From Candidatus Sabulitectum silens (lineage in GTDB: Bacteria; Fermentibacterota; Fermentibacteria; Fermentibacterales; JCC-6), in contig MJAN01000005.1 of NCBI GenBank assembly GCA_001875255.1, positions 62,001 to 126,000 of the forward strand: 64,000 bases of DNA. Reading direction: 5' to 3'. The notes beneath the pieces were generated by a model, which saw only the letters and a list, made by a program, of their open reading frames with translations, had not been told where the DNA came from and made no database searches. The stretch's first letter is position 1. The number at the start of each line of letters is the position of its first letter. Shown here piece after piece: positions 30,278 through 41,900 of the stretch. The position numbers and the translations under genes were made by a program.

Positions 30278-31081
30278 TTGTCCCACGTACCCAGAAAGAC
30301 CGAGCTGGAAAAGGAGATCCTGAATATCCTTACCGCCGGCTCCCTCAGGGCCGCGAAAATGGCATTTACCCATGACGGGATCCATACCCTCCAGGACTAT
30401 GCCAACACGGTGTCCATAAAGAGGCTGGGCATGAACGACCACGGGCCTGTCCACATGAGGATAAGCGCCCTGAACTCCCTGAAAATGCTTGACCTTCTGG
30501 GGGAAGCCGGAGTGGCCACCAGTCTGGGATCCGAATCGGGTCTCAGCCTCGACCACAGCAGGACCGCGGTATTTCTAGGGGCCTTCCTCCACGACATCGG
30601 AATGGCCATGGGACGGGACTCCCATGAGGAGTACTCCCTGCTTCTGGCAAAGCCAATTATCGAAGGAATGCTACTTGAGGTATTTCCTGAGTCCCTGAAA
30701 AGCAGAACGGCTGTACTGGCCACGGCCCTGGAGGGCATTGCCGGCCATATGGCAACCAGGAGGATCAGCTCCATAGAAGCGGGGCTTGTGCTGGTGGGAG
30801 ACGGCTGCGATATGGAGCACGGCAGGTCCAGGGCCCCCTCGCGGCTCTTCCCAGGGCCGCAGGTCGGGGACATCCATCAGTATTCCGCCGCGGCGGTGGA
30901 ACGGGTGCACATCGTTCCAGGAAGTGCCAGACCTATAAGAATAAGCATTACTCTCAGGGAGAACGCAGGGTTCTTCCAGGTGGAGAACGTTCTGTTCCCC
31001 AAGATAAACATCAGCCCGGTGAAGCCTTACATCGAGCTCTTCGCGGGACTAAGTGACAAGGCTCCCCTGCAGTATCTGTAG
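30278..31081 (+). CDS. HD-domain phosphohydrolase-like protein
   Basis: 267 residues with an intact frame, TTG start and AAGGAG 7 bases upstream. The HD fold is indicated by NDHGPVHM (H-x-x-x-H) near residue 52, FLHDIGMAMGRDSHEEYS near 105 and EGIAGHMATRRIS / LVGDGCDMEHGRSR further on, supplying H...HD...D metal ligands. The size and the C-terminal beta region resemble uncharacterised archaeal-type HD proteins. The substrate is unknown. It lies 17 bases after the propeller gene and is last in the operon. Confidence 0.75.
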   Translation: MSHVPRKTELEKEILNILTAGSLRAAKMAFTHDGIHTLQDYANTVSIKRLGMNDHGPVHMRISALNSLKMLDLLGEAGVATSLGSESGLSLDHSRTAVFLGAFLHDIGMAMGRDSHEEYSLLLAKPIIEGMLLEVFPESLKSRTAVLATALEGIAGHMATRRISSIEAGLVLVGDGCDMEHGRSRAPSRLFPGPQVGDIHQYSAAAVERVHIVPGSARPIRISITLRENAGFFQVENVLFPKINISPVKPYIELFAGLSDKAPLQYL

Positions 31082-31082
31082 A

Positions 31083-31107
31083 CCGGCCCCCGATCTCCGG
31101 GGGCCGG
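31083..31107. terminator. Terminator between convergent genes
   Basis: A 9-bp stem CCGGCCCCC/GGGGGCCGG with a 7-base loop starts 2 bases after the HD gene stop and 10 bases short of the convergent lipoprotein stop. There is no T-run, and it may serve both directions. Confidence 0.55.
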
Positions 31108-31116
31108 GTCACGGGT

Positions 31117-32712
31117 TCAGTCGTACAGGGAAAAACTCTCCTGCTCGCTTAGTCTTTCAAGCCTTGTCAGCGTAACCGTGATGGTGCCCTCTACTCCCTC
31201 GGAGTATGAATCGACCCTGAGTACAGCCTGTCCCAGCTGCTCCGCCTGGGGAACGAACTCCAGGTAGGAATCGTAATTGTCACCGCCGTCGTCGTCATAG
31301 AGCTGTGAGTTGTCCGGGAAGGTAAGGGTGATCACAGGATCCAGATGATCGCTGGTGGCGCTCAGTCCGTAGACATAGCCCCGATTATCTCCAGGTCGAA
31401 GAGCCCGTGGTTCTGCTGGGGGGAGAGGTGCAGGTTCACCGGTGTATCCGGAGGAAGAGCAATGGGTTCAGGATCAAAAACCTCAAGAAGCTCTATGGAG
31501 AAGGTAACCTCTCCGTGGTGCCTTCGGAGTAGCTGGAGATAAGAGCCACCATTTCGCAGGGCATGAGGGACATCGTAAGCCCTGGGTCGGTCCCGTAGTC
31601 GTCGTCGCTGTAGTCAACGAAGATAGGGCCGCCGTATTCGCTGAGTTCGATCAGTGTCATGGTGGCGTCGAAATCCGCCGAGGCACTTATGTAGTAGTCC
31701 GCCTCCTGTGTTATACTGAATGAGAAGGCAACCACAGGAGTGCTTCCGTTTATGGAGGAGTAGTGCCAGTCCTCGTCGATGGTCTCCCAGAACAGCATGG
31801 CCTCCTGATCTCCGGACAGGAATCCTGTTGCCTCTCCCGGAGCCTCCACGGGAATGATGGAGCCGTCACCGGCCTCAACCTCTTCCAGAAGCAGCGTGAA
31901 CTCTCCGCCTTCTCCGAAATAGCTCATAACAATGACGCCGTAGGAACCGGGTTCCAGCACTCTGATGATTTTGAATCCGTGGACCCGCCCCGGTCGTCGT
32001 TCACCTCAAGGAACTCAAGCCCCCGCCTGCCATAGGATATCAGTATGAGATAGGCGTCAAAATCCTCGGACTGAAGAGAAAGGGAATACCGGGCCTCTTC
32101 CTCGACGGTGAAGGGCACGAGAAGGGCGTTTTCGTATTCGCTTGCGTAGATCTCCTCTGAGTCCAGATCCTCAATGAGTTCCTTCATGGATTCGCTGCCC
32201 TTGTCCTCCAGCAGCTCCGATCCCATAACACCCAGGGACAGTGAGGTTGCCGCCAGCCATTCATCGGCGTCATCGGATGATGCTTCGCTGACGGTAATGG
32301 TAACGCTTCCCGTGGCGCCGTCGACTCCCCATACCACAAGACGGCTTCCTTCCGGGAACTCCTCAAGCACGATCCTGCTTCCGGTATCTCCGTCCCAGTC
32401 ATCGTTCACAGCAACAATGGCCCCTTCATCATCGAGAACGGCTATGACAGGGTCGAAACGTCTGCCGCCTTCGGCCTCTATCAGGGTTTCCCCCCCGGAC
32501 TGAAGTTTGAACTCTTCGCAGTTGAAGCCCTCGTCGACGGGAATACCGTGACTCAGAAGCGATGCTTCGGGATCCTCAATTGCTTCGCCCAGTGTTGTGC
32601 CGGATGAAACTATCTCTGCCTGGGCGATGTCGCCATGGCCAAGGCCTGGATCACTCAAACACCCGGTAAAAAGCAGTGCCAGGGCCGGCAGAAGCACAAA
32701 TGACCTTTTCAT
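31117..32712 (-). CDS. Lipoprotein of PPC (bacterial pre-peptidase C-terminal-like) repeats (several frame breaks)
   Basis: Start ATG with GGGAGG. Signal peptide KRSFVLLPALALLFTGC has lipobox LFTGC. The body holds repeated acidic beta-sandwich modules with DDDxG-type loops: GRRFDPVIAVLDDEGAIVAV, ARYSLSLQSEDFDAYLILIS, ADYYISASADFDATMTLIEL and VITLTFPDNSQLYDDDGGDN. The repeats resemble PPC domains that bind calcium or the cell surface. Frame breaks lie near 31965, 31510, 31430 and 31370. After correction it has about 530 residues. It is probably a surface lipoprotein; no enzyme domain is seen. Confidence 0.65.
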
Positions 32713-32853
32713 ACCATTCCTCCCCGTTAAATGTACCGATCCATCGACATCGGCGGGAGACAATACAAGGGAATAAATCACCGGTCAACGACCTTCCCTG
32801 GGCAATTCTTTCTATCCGGCATTTTGTGTATCTTTTCAGGAAGGGAGGTAAAA

Positions 32854-33500
32854 ATGTTGAGTCTCATCACTGTGCTCATTACAATGTTCCTGCCCTCAAT
32901 GGGCTTTCAGCTTCCGGAACCGGAACCGGTCTCTAACATGTCTCTTTACGAGGTAATGGGCTCAAGGCGATCGATCCGGAGCTTCAGCGTAACGGACAGT
33001 ATCACCGTGGAGCAGCTCTCAAACCTGCTCTGGGCAGCACAAGGCGTTTCCCACTCAAGGGGGCTGCGGACGGTTCCTCGGCGGGAGCCACTTATCCTCT
33101 CAACCTGTACTGCCTTGCCAGCAGGGTTGGAACCCTTTCCCCGGGGCTTTACCGTTACGAACCTGATGAGCACCGGCTTACCCCGGAACTCCCCGGTCCG
33201 GATCTCATAGAAGATCTGGCGGAGGCCTGTCTGGGCCAGAACTTCATAGCGAACGCCCCGGTGGTACTGGTCATAACGGCTGTTTACAGCCGTACAACGG
33301 ACCATTATGGGGAGAAAGGAATTTGTTATACCCATATGGAAGCCGGTCATGCCGGGCAGAATATCTACCTTCAGGCAACGGCACTGGGGCTGGGAACCTG
33401 CGCGGTGGGCGCCTTCAACGAACCAGCCCTTGCCGACCTCCTGGGACTGACTGAAGAGGAGACCCCTCTCTATGTCTTCCCCGTGGGATATCCTCACTGA
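32854..33500 (+). CDS. Exported SagB-like nitroreductase (frame broken once)
   Basis: FMN-dependent nitroreductase-fold protein of the SagB-type oxidoreductase group. It starts at ATG 32854 with GGGAGG and has a signal-like segment LSLITVLITMFLPSMGF. Motifs: VMGSRRSIRSFSVTDSIT (FMN phosphate-binding RRSIR), LSNLLWAAQGVS. After the frame break near 33075 come SAGATYPLNLYCL and GHAGQNIYLQATALGLGTCA, then VGAFNEPALADLLGL and the terminal FPVGYPH. A signal peptide on this family is unusual but recurs in anaerobes. I see no peptide-maturation partner nearby, so a thiazole/oxazole-synthase role is not supported. Confidence 0.75.
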
Positions 33501-33605
33501 AGGGGGAATACCGGCCATCATTGCCATTTAGTTTTTCCGTATATTCCGCGTCGCCACCGGTTTCAGGTGTGCCATAGCAACTGGTTTCCATCAGAAGGAG
33601 AACAA

Positions 33606-34196
33606 GTGGAAAAGCCGTTCCTTGCATTGCTCGTTGCCCTGGCGGTTTTCGCCGGCTGCGGTGGCGATGAACCCGTTCCAGATGAAGATGTAACAACTGA
33701 TGAACCTGTTACCGCTGAGCTCAGCGACACTATCGTCCTTCCAGACGGCTGGGAAATGATCGATGCAATAAGCGTTGAGGACATCGAGGAGCTCCTCGGC
33801 GCCCAGGGCTACGACACATGGCATGAACCCCTCAGCGATGCAGCCGCCGGCAAACCGCAGCTCAGCTACTACGACACAACAAGGGCTGAGGGAGCCTCCA
33901 GGAATCGCAGCAAGATCAACTTCCTGGTTTACACCTTCGACGGCCAGAGCAACTTCGACAGGGTAAGTGGTTACGTCAACGAGAGCGAAGAGGTTGAGGG
34001 AGAGCTCTGGGACAGGGCCATTGTTGGTCTCATGGGCGGTGGCATCGATGACATAACCGTGGGAATGCTGGTTCTCAGGGGCGATGTCTGCATTCGAATC
34101 AAATGGAGTCCCGAGGAATACCCGGACAAAGACAACATCGAGTTCAGCGTTCAGCTTGCCGAACTGGCTATCAACAACCTCTACGGAAACAGATAG
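33606..34196 (+). CDS. Lipoprotein of unknown function
   Basis: GTG start with AAGGAG 5 bases upstream. Signal peptide with lipobox VFAGC at about residue 15-19, an acidic linker (DEPVPDEDVTTDEPV), then a roughly 150-residue globular part containing DGWEMIDAISVEDIEELLGA, LVYTFDGQSNFDRVSGYVN and MGGGIDDITVGMLVLRGDVC. The frame is intact. I do not recognise the family. The fold looks alpha/beta with a core strand DVCIRIKWSPEE. Confidence 0.6.
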   Translation: MEKPFLALLVALAVFAGCGGDEPVPDEDVTTDEPVTAELSDTIVLPDGWEMIDAISVEDIEELLGAQGYDTWHEPLSDAAAGKPQLSYYDTTRAEGASRNRSKINFLVYTFDGQSNFDRVSGYVNESEEVEGELWDRAIVGLMGGGIDDITVGMLVLRGDVCIRIKWSPEEYPDKDNIEFSVQLAELAINNLYGNR

Positions 34197-34221
34197 AATC
34201 ATTTCCCCACCCGGAAGGAAT

Positions 34222-36000
34222 GGACTCAACCTTCATTACCCTCAGGGATGTTGCCATAGAGCAGAAAAGGGAGATCCCCGTTTACTACTACCCCAGATGA
34301 TTGGAACCCGTGGCGGAGACATTATGTGGAGTGGGGATTCAACACATCTTGATTATCCGACCTACTCCTACCGGATCCCTTCCCCGCAGGAGTTTCTGCT
34401 TAATTGTAACCTTGCTCTGATGCGAGGTGCAGTTGCCCTTTTCCCGTACTGTCTCAGGTCCTACTCGGGAACAACAGCGAATGGAGATTCATACTTCACG
34501 GTGGGATACCTGGACAATAACAACATGCCCTTCGACGCTCCTTACGAGGAATGGGTCTATACTGATCGATGGAGGTCGGACTACGATGTGATCCCCCCCG
34601 ACTCATTCCCTCCATTCTCTGACTCATGCAGGGTTTGTGGAGATTTCGATCCGCTGTGGGACCTTCCATCAAGACCGACCACTACCGGAGAGAGAGCCAC
34701 GGAAGATTACCTGATGTGGAAGTTCGCAGCATACGCCAGAAGATGGAACAGTTTCCGGAAAACCTTTGCACAGGTGGCGGCAATTGCACCGGAGCTGACA
34801 CAGCTTCACTGGTGGGAGGATTACGCTGAATGCCTGGATGCAGTCACTCTCAATGACAGAGTTGAGCCGCATATACGTCTGTTCAACGATGGAAATGACA
34901 ACGGCTATGCCTTCTATGTTAACAGGAACTGCTACGATCCAGAGGTTGCCGTGAACATCATTCTCTGGCCGGACACGATACCGTCTGGTGTTCCCTATAA
35001 TGCAAAGCTGCTTGATCACAGCAGAAGATTCCTGATGGAGCTCCAGTCAGATCTGGATTACGACTACCATTCTTCAGTGATACCCTCGAGGCTGGCCAGG
35101 CAAGGCTGGTTCAGTTTTTCTCCGGGAACCTCCCGGCGGATATCAGGATCACCGCACCGGACATTACCGCCAGCGGCGGCGGTGCCCTCAATGTTAGAGA
35201 TTTCAGTTTTGCGGCAGGAACTGCCATCTCGGTCAACGCCACTTTCTACAACATGGGAACGCTGGGTGTTTCCGATGTGATCGTACATCTTTCCGATCTG
35301 ACCCAGGAAGAAGTGCTTGATTCCGATACGATAAGCTTCAGCGGATTGCCCGGCACCGGGTATGAATGTGATGATGTGGAGGTAGCCTTCAGCTGGCTGA
35401 CGGATTCTGATGACATCGGGATCCACATTCTCAGGATTGAAGCAGAAGGCATTTCCGGCGAACCCGATACTGACGACAACATCACAGAGGCGGTCTTTGA
35501 GATCAGGCCAAGGGACTACGCAAGCACTGTTCTGGGCAACCCCTGGAACATGACAGAGGCAACCGCCCCGGGGCTCCCGCCTGGCACACGAATGATGTGA
35601 TATCCGTTTTCGGCTGGAATTCAACCTTCACCGATTCGATCAGCGGCATGTTCGAGGGCACCTTATCGAACCCGACGCAGACCAACAGGCTGGATCTTAA
35701 CCTCGGCAGCGACAGTACAGAGTACATTCCTACAAGGCTGTACGATCAGTTCACCATGATTGCCAGGCCGGAGAGGGAGTTGACGGTAACGGTCCACTGG
35801 CAGTATGAGAACGGCAGGGAAAGCAGCCTGGAACTTGGAACCTCCATCGGCCCCGACTGGACGAGATCGGGCCGTTCGATCTGACTTCAGGATCTTCCGG
35901 CTGGGCAAGTGAGGATGTGAAAAGGTTGTGGCTTGAGTTTTCAGGGGCTTCCAATCTTGGAACGGACATCAGGATCGGCTGGATAAAGCTGACAGAGTAA
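34222..36000 (+). pseudogene. 5'-truncated secreted protein, catalytic-like part plus CARDB-like domain
   Basis: The first in-frame ATG (34222) follows AAGGA with no spacing and there is no signal peptide, although the content is clearly exported-type. The body reads QMIGTRGGDIMWSGDSTHLD, APYEEWVYTDRWRSDYDVIP, LMWKFAAYARRWNSFRKTFA. It then passes into a CARDB-like beta domain (ALNVRDFSFAAGTAISVNAT, GVSDVIVHLSDLT) and a final strand-rich part ending FSGASNLGTDIRIGWIKLTE. At least four frame breaks occur. The 5' part of the gene appears to be lost, with the join just after the preceding lipoprotein. The first half might be a TIM-barrel glycoside-hydrolase-like domain, which is a guess. Confidence 0.55.
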
Positions 36001-36010
36001 AGGAGAGCAT

Positions 36011-37379
36011 ATGGAAGCCATCACTGCACTTCTTCTGGCAGCAGCAATGTTCGCTCAAACTGACGGTCCTCCTGCGATCCAGTGGGTAACAGAGTACGGT
36101 ACGATGTTCTACGATGCCCATGAGACATCATCTCATCAGTTCATTGTCGCTGGAAGAAAGTACTACTCCGACTTTGCAAGAATCGTGTTCCTGTACGATC
36201 CTATGGAGAACTTGTCTGGGAAACCGGTATTCCCGGTCTTCTCACTCATGCATACGCCTACTGGGTAGAAGAACTCCCGGACGGTTCTTTCATAGCAGCT
36301 GGAGCCGGCAGGGATACACTCATGACCAGTACAGGTATCTACCTGATGAACATTAGTACTACTGGGAACTTATTGTGGTGGAAGTGCTTCGATTTCCTGA
36401 CTCATCGGAAACTCCTTATTGCGTATTGCCATTACAGGACGGCAGACTGGCAGTTTGCGGGGAGATGGCTCCAGTTCAACCGGGGTATACAAACTCTTTC
36501 ATTATGGTTACGGATGCTTCAGGGGACTCTCTGTGGACAGTGAGGCTTAAAAGGAACTATGCCAACAGAGCCCGCAGGATCTTGGAGTATCAGGATCAAC
36601 TCATTGTGTATGTTTATTCCACTGGTGGAATACGGATCATTTCCCTGAACCAGGATTCAGGAGAAATTCTCTGGGAAGCAAGTGATTTCCCTGATGGGTT
36701 TCATCTTGGTCCAAGTGGCGGAGACATGACCCTTTCCACATCAGAAGAGGGATTCACTTTCGTTACTTCGCATTTCCCTTACATTGCTCACACCGATGAA
36801 TTCGGTGAACTCCAGTGGTATTATGAACTCCCGTACTGGTCCGTTCCCTATGGACACTCAATCAACAGTACAATGGACGGAGGTACATCTACGGAGGAGA
36901 GAACACCCCGGGAACCCCCTGACGGGATACAGACTGGAATGATAGCCAAGCTGGACAGCGAGGGATCGCTTCAGTGGGCTGACATAGTCTGGGAGGCCCA
37001 TGACATACAGTCTGTACGGCAACTGTCCTCAGGAGGGTACATTGCCTGCGGTGGAGAGACTCCTGGCACCCTCATCCGCTACGAGCCGGAAACCGGCATA
37101 GAGACGGAGCCGCCATCGACTGTTGTGATTACTTCCCTCTCTCCCGTGCCCTTCACTGAACAGCTTACGGTGAACTACAGTCTGGATGAAGCTGCCGTTG
37201 TTGACTTCCAGGTATTTGACCTGACCGGAAGGCTGGTTCATTCATCCTCCGAGGGATCGATCCCCGGAGGGGATCACAGCTGGATCTGGAGTGCAGGAGA
37301 CGAGCCTTCAGGCTGTTATCTGGTAAGGCTTCAGACGGAAGCTGTGAGCTGTTCCCGGTATTGCGTGCTCATTGAATAG
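36011..37379 (+). CDS. Secreted beta-propeller protein with type-IX-like sorting domain (frame breaks near the 5' end)
   Basis: ATG with AAGGAGAG just upstream and signal peptide EAITALLLAAAMFAQ. PQQ/quinoprotein-like blades follow: FIMVTDASGDSLWTVRLKRN, GGIRIISLNQDSGEILWEAS, YIAHTDEFGELQWYYELPYW and MIAKLDSEGSLQWADIVW. The tail is a textbook sorting domain: VITSLSPVPFTEQLTVNYSL, AVVDFQVFDLTGRLVHSSSE, GCYLVRLQTEAVSCSRYCV. Frame breaks lie near 36215 and 36370. Its ligand is unknown. It is 12 bases upstream of the SUMF1-like gene. Confidence 0.72.
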
Positions 37380-37390
37380 GGGTGTTCACC

Positions 37391-38473
37391 ATGATTAACA
37401 GATATCCGTGCATTTGTGCTTCGCTCCTTATTCTTCTCTCCTCCTGCGGGGGCAGCCCATCCGAACCGAATGACGTTCCTGAAAGCGACTTCGAGATATT
37501 CATACCGAACGGGGACACCCAGTGGATGCTCTGGCAGACAGGCGTGCAGGTAGAGTACGACAAAATACCCATTGTCCGCGAATACATGGTCAAGCTCGAA
37601 CTTGTGAAGGACGATTCCCTTACGGTTGACTTCGGAGACTGGGTGACTAATACCGGCAGCATCACAGTCAATGTGCAGGTGCCCCACTCGCTGGGAATGA
37701 GCGACAATTACAGACTCAGGATGTTCACCGCAGAGGGTGATACCGCCCTTAGTGAGGCATTCACCATCAGCGGTTACTCTCTGGGTGAGTTCGTAGAAGT
37801 GCCTGCAGGATCCTTCCTGATGGGTTCCCAGGAGGGCGACTGGTATCACCAGCCTAATGAGGCTCCTGCACATACGGTAACCTTCGAGAACTCTTTCGAG
37901 ATACTGGGCAACGAAGTGATGCAGGTAACCTGGGAGAACGTGATGGGAAGCAACCCCTCCAATTGGGGAACCGATAGCTTCCCCGTGGAATCGGTAAGCT
38001 GGAACGACTGCCAGGTGTTCATAGAGACGCTGAGCGCCATGGATCCGGTGTACGACTACAGGCTCCCCAGCGAAGCTGAGTGGGAGTACGCCTGCAGGGC
38101 TGGAACCGACACATGGTTCTACTGGGGCAACGACAACAGCACTGCTACGGTATCTCTGTACGGCTGGTTCAGCGCCAACTCCAACGGCCACCCGCACTGG
38201 ACCAATACCCTCGAGGCCAACGGTTGGGGTCTGTACGACATGTCGGGGAATGTCTACGAGTGGTGCCAGGACGTTTACCACGAGAACTACGAAGGCGCTC
38301 CCACCGACGGCAGCGCTTGGGTCACAGGCGGAAGCCAGGGCTACAGGGTTCAGCGAGGGGGAAGCTGGGGCAACAACGCCCAGTTCCTGAGAAGCGCTAC
38401 CAGAAGCAAGCTGAACGAGGAACAGGTCAGCATCAGCACGGGCTTCAGGGTGATCCGTGAGATGGAACGCTGA
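37391..38473 (+). CDS. Formylglycine-generating-enzyme-like (SUMF1 domain) lipoprotein
   Basis: Intact 361-residue frame. Signal peptide with lipobox ILLSSC near residue 16, a linker and beta domain, then the FGE-sulfatase (C-type-lectin-like) fold from about residue 135. Motifs: FVEVPAGSFLMGSQEGDW, EVMQVTWENVMGSNPSNW, FPVESVSWNDCQVFIETL, YRLPSEAEWEYACRAGTDTW, GWGLYDMSGNVYEWCQDVY, RGGSWGNNAQFLRSATRS. The paired active-site cysteines of true FGE are not evident in the C-terminal block (RSATRS), so it is probably a non-modifying SUMF1-like surface protein. It is in series with the propeller gene upstream. Confidence 0.85.
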   Translation: MINRYPCICASLLILLSSCGGSPSEPNDVPESDFEIFIPNGDTQWMLWQTGVQVEYDKIPIVREYMVKLELVKDDSLTVDFGDWVTNTGSITVNVQVPHSLGMSDNYRLRMFTAEGDTALSEAFTISGYSLGEFVEVPAGSFLMGSQEGDWYHQPNEAPAHTVTFENSFEILGNEVMQVTWENVMGSNPSNWGTDSFPVESVSWNDCQVFIETLSAMDPVYDYRLPSEAEWEYACRAGTDTWFYWGNDNSTATVSLYGWFSANSNGHPHWTNTLEANGWGLYDMSGNVYEWCQDVYHENYEGAPTDGSAWVTGGSQGYRVQRGGSWGNNAQFLRSATRSKLNEEQVSISTGFRVIREMER

Positions 38474-38494
38474 AGAAGATCAATCAAAGATTCA

Positions 38495-38833
38495 GTGTGG
38501 TACGCCGAGTGTCACTACGGTCGAACCATTGAAGAAACGCCGGACATCCTTCGACTCAGGCGTCCTGACCTTCCTATCATAATTCCCCGAAAGCGATTTC
38601 GTAACCCTTTGATCGTTGCCATGGAGTTGCAGGATGAACTGGTCCGCGATAATCTGACCAGGAAACAACTGGCTGAGAGGCATGGCATCACATCCGACAG
38701 GGTGACCCAGTGGCTGTGCTTGCTTAAGCTGCCAGAAGAGGAGAAGACAAGAATTCTTGCTCTTGAAGACAACTGGGATAGGCAGGTCGTGACAGAGCGT
38801 GAGTTGAGAAAACTCCGAAGGTCCCACGAATAG
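38495..38833 (+). CDS. Small HTH protein resembling a recombinase C-terminal domain
   Basis: About 110 residues with no convincing Shine-Dalgarno before the GTG. After a short N-terminal part comes RKRFRNPLIVAMELQDELVR, then a helix-turn-helix LTRKQLAERHGITSDRVTQW and LCLLKLPEEEKTRILALED. The HTH-plus-LLKLPEE arrangement is that seen at the C-termini of some serine-recombinase-type and ParB-like proteins. A related but broken copy lies at 44095-44434 in the same orientation. It may be a remnant of a larger recombinase or a stand-alone DNA-binding protein. Confidence 0.5.
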   Translation: MWYAECHYGRTIEETPDILRLRRPDLPIIIPRKRFRNPLIVAMELQDELVRDNLTRKQLAERHGITSDRVTQWLCLLKLPEEEKTRILALEDNWDRQVVTERELRKLRRSHE

Positions 38834-38972
38834 TACATTATTCAGCGCTCGCTTCAACTGTCTCTATCAGATTGATCCCCAACTCATCTCTCCCCTTGAC
38901 GCCCCCCCCATATCCTCTTTCATATTCGTTGATAAACATGTATCTTACACAGGATGAAAGGGATGGCTTTAA

Positions 38973-41900
38973 ATGAAATCAAGTTTCTATGCACACGCCC
39001 TTAATGTTCTTCTTCTCTCCGGTTTCTGCTATGCTGACACTCCACTGATTCGAACAACGGTGGCCGACAGCTCCAGAGTTGCCTTCATCGCAGGGATCCA
39101 CCTTTCCATAGACAGTGTAAGCCACGGCGGTCTTGATTTCATAAGATTTTCCGATGCTCCCGTTACGGACAGCACCGGCTTTCCTGAGCTTCCTGTTGTT
39201 ACCGTGCTGGTTGCTGTTCCCGACAGTGTCACGCCATCAGTGGATTTCACAGTATCGGACATGGATTACAGAAAGACAGTCCCTGTTTATCCTTCGCCGG
39301 CCTGGTACGTATCCTACACCCGTACCGCAGCTGAAGTTGATTCCTTCACCATGGACTCCACCGCATATGCGTCTGATGCATTCTGGCCTGAAAACAGGAT
39401 CGATGTTCTGGGGAAACCCGGATCTGCCATCAGCGCTTCCTCCAGCTGCAGTTGTATCCGGCGCAGTACCGGGCTTCCGACAGCATCCTCTGCACGGTCT
39501 CATCATTCAGCGTGTCCGTCTCGTTCGACAGCTCAGAGGCTGTCTGGAGCAGTATTGGTCTTGGACCGTTTCAAAGCATGGTTCGCGGCAGTCCAATGGT
39601 GGGTTATCAGCAAATTGAGCAGACCAGTGTACCGGTTCCGGACTATTTCGGTGTCGTCGACCCTATGAACGGACCCCAGGCCCCGAACAGAAGGATGCCT
39701 GACTATGTCATAATATGCGCTTCAGGTCTTTATGACGACTTCGGAGATGCGGTGGACGACCTGGCTGAGCACAGAGCAGGCCTAAACGGGTTCGATGTGG
39801 CTGCGGTACTCACCGATGACATCCTCGAGGACTTCGGGTCCGGAATGACGGAGATCACCGATGAAATGATACGGGAGTTCACCGAGCATATGTGGCAGAA
39901 CTGGCCGGGGGCTTCGGAGAAATCGCCAAGCTATCTTCTTCTCGTTGGAGATCACGAGGACGTAACGTATGCAGGAGAGCAGTGGTATCTGCCTACCCAC
40001 GAGTTCGCCATTGACACAGCACCGACAATGGTAGCCAATGATGAGTGGTATGCATACTTCAACGGGGATCCTGACATCGAATCAGCCTTTCCGTCCATGA
40101 TGGTGGGAAGATTATCGGTAAGGAACGGTTCATCCCTGCAGACCGACACTCTCTCAGAGATCGTGGAGAACATACTTGCCCTTGAAGAACCCATTCAGCA
40201 GATACCACTGGTGGATAACCGGCGCAGGCTCCTGCGTCTGGCCGGTACCGGGAGTGATGACAATTCGGAGACGTCGGTGCAGGCCTATGTCAGCTGGGAA
40301 CCTGACAGGGAATGGACCCATGATCTAACTGACTGGATGGGCTTTGACTTTGCGAGCTGCTACTGCGGAGACGGACGCGACTTCAGCAGCTCGGACGGAA
40401 GCATTCTGGCAAGCCACGAGTACAGGGACTGCGTTCTCAATGAACTATCCTCCGGTGCCGGAGTAGCCTTTTACTCCAACCACGGCGAATACCATATGCT
40501 CAGCGCCGGCCTTGAGTACTGGCCCCGGTACATTCCTGATGATGACCTGACCAAAGGAACCAGGGACAGCACTTTCAACAACTATCAGCTTGAGAACTAT
40601 CTAGCCACACCTGATCAGTACTATGCGGCACCCTTCATTCTCCTGTTGTGCTGTTCTGCTGGAACCTTCAACCACTCGCTCCACGAACACCAGAACAGGG
40701 AGTCGCATCCCTATTACTGCAGACTGACCGAGTCATCGCAGGTTCCTTTGTATGATTTCGGCACGGACTGTCTGGGGGAAAAGCTCCTCAAGAACACGGG
40801 AGTTCCAGTGGCAGGCGTGTTCTGCGGCTCCAGGTATTCCCTTACAAGCTATTACCAGTACTATGGTGAAGGTATCCTGCAGGCTATATATGGCAGGGGA
40901 TACGGGAGACTGGGTGAAGCCATTCAGGATGCCCGTTTTCAGTACGAAGCCTTCTTCTCCCACGAGCCGAAGGAGCTCGCACAGTTCAACCTGCTTGGGG
41001 ATCCCGCCCTGGACATAAGCGACAGGGTCAGATACCCCAACTCATGTGATCTTGTGGTTTACCGGGACGACCTCAGCATCTCGGAGTACCCGGTGGAAAC
41101 ACCGTCAGGGGTAACACTGCCGGCGAACTTCACCATCCGCAATTTCGGCAGGCAGAACTCCGGTGCTTTCATCGCAAGGATAACCTTCACCAGTGGCAGC
41201 AATACATCTTCCTATGATCTCAGCTGCTCCTCGATCGGCACCAGGGATTCCCTTGAAGTCCAGTACGACTGGAACTGTTCCAACTGGTTCGTTCCCCCCA
41301 TGGACGTAACGGTATCAGTAACGGCAGACTTTCAGGAAACCTGCTTTCATTCATGGCGGGGCAACAACAGCGCCACACGACAGGTTCGGCTGAATGACAC
41401 CTATCCCCTGGACACCGGCTGGCATGATTCGTACTGGCCTTCTCATCCAGGCGGCATAGTGAGCACCACACCGATCCTTGTCAACCTCGATGGAGACTCG
41501 GAACTGGAGGTTGCAGCACTCACGGGCACCTCACTCACAGCCTATGAACACGACGGCACGCTGAAGTGGGAGTACTGCGAAGAGGGCCTCTCAGGCTGGC
41601 AGCCCCTGGCCGTAGACCTTGACGGTGATGGAACGAACGAGATCCTTTGCGGCTTCAACGGTGGAGTAAGGGTCATCAGCAATCAGGGATCAAGGATATC
41701 CGATCTGTCCCTTACTGGAGCAACCTGCTTCTGCATGGGAGATATGAGCAGTTCTCACTCAGGCCTTGAACTATGCGTTGCATCTGGTCTTGACCTGCAT
41801 CTGTACTACTGGAACAGTTCCCGCGATGAGTTCGTTGAGATCACCTCAAAGAGATTCACCTTCCCAGAGAACCGGACCCCCGCATCGCTCTGCTGTGCCG

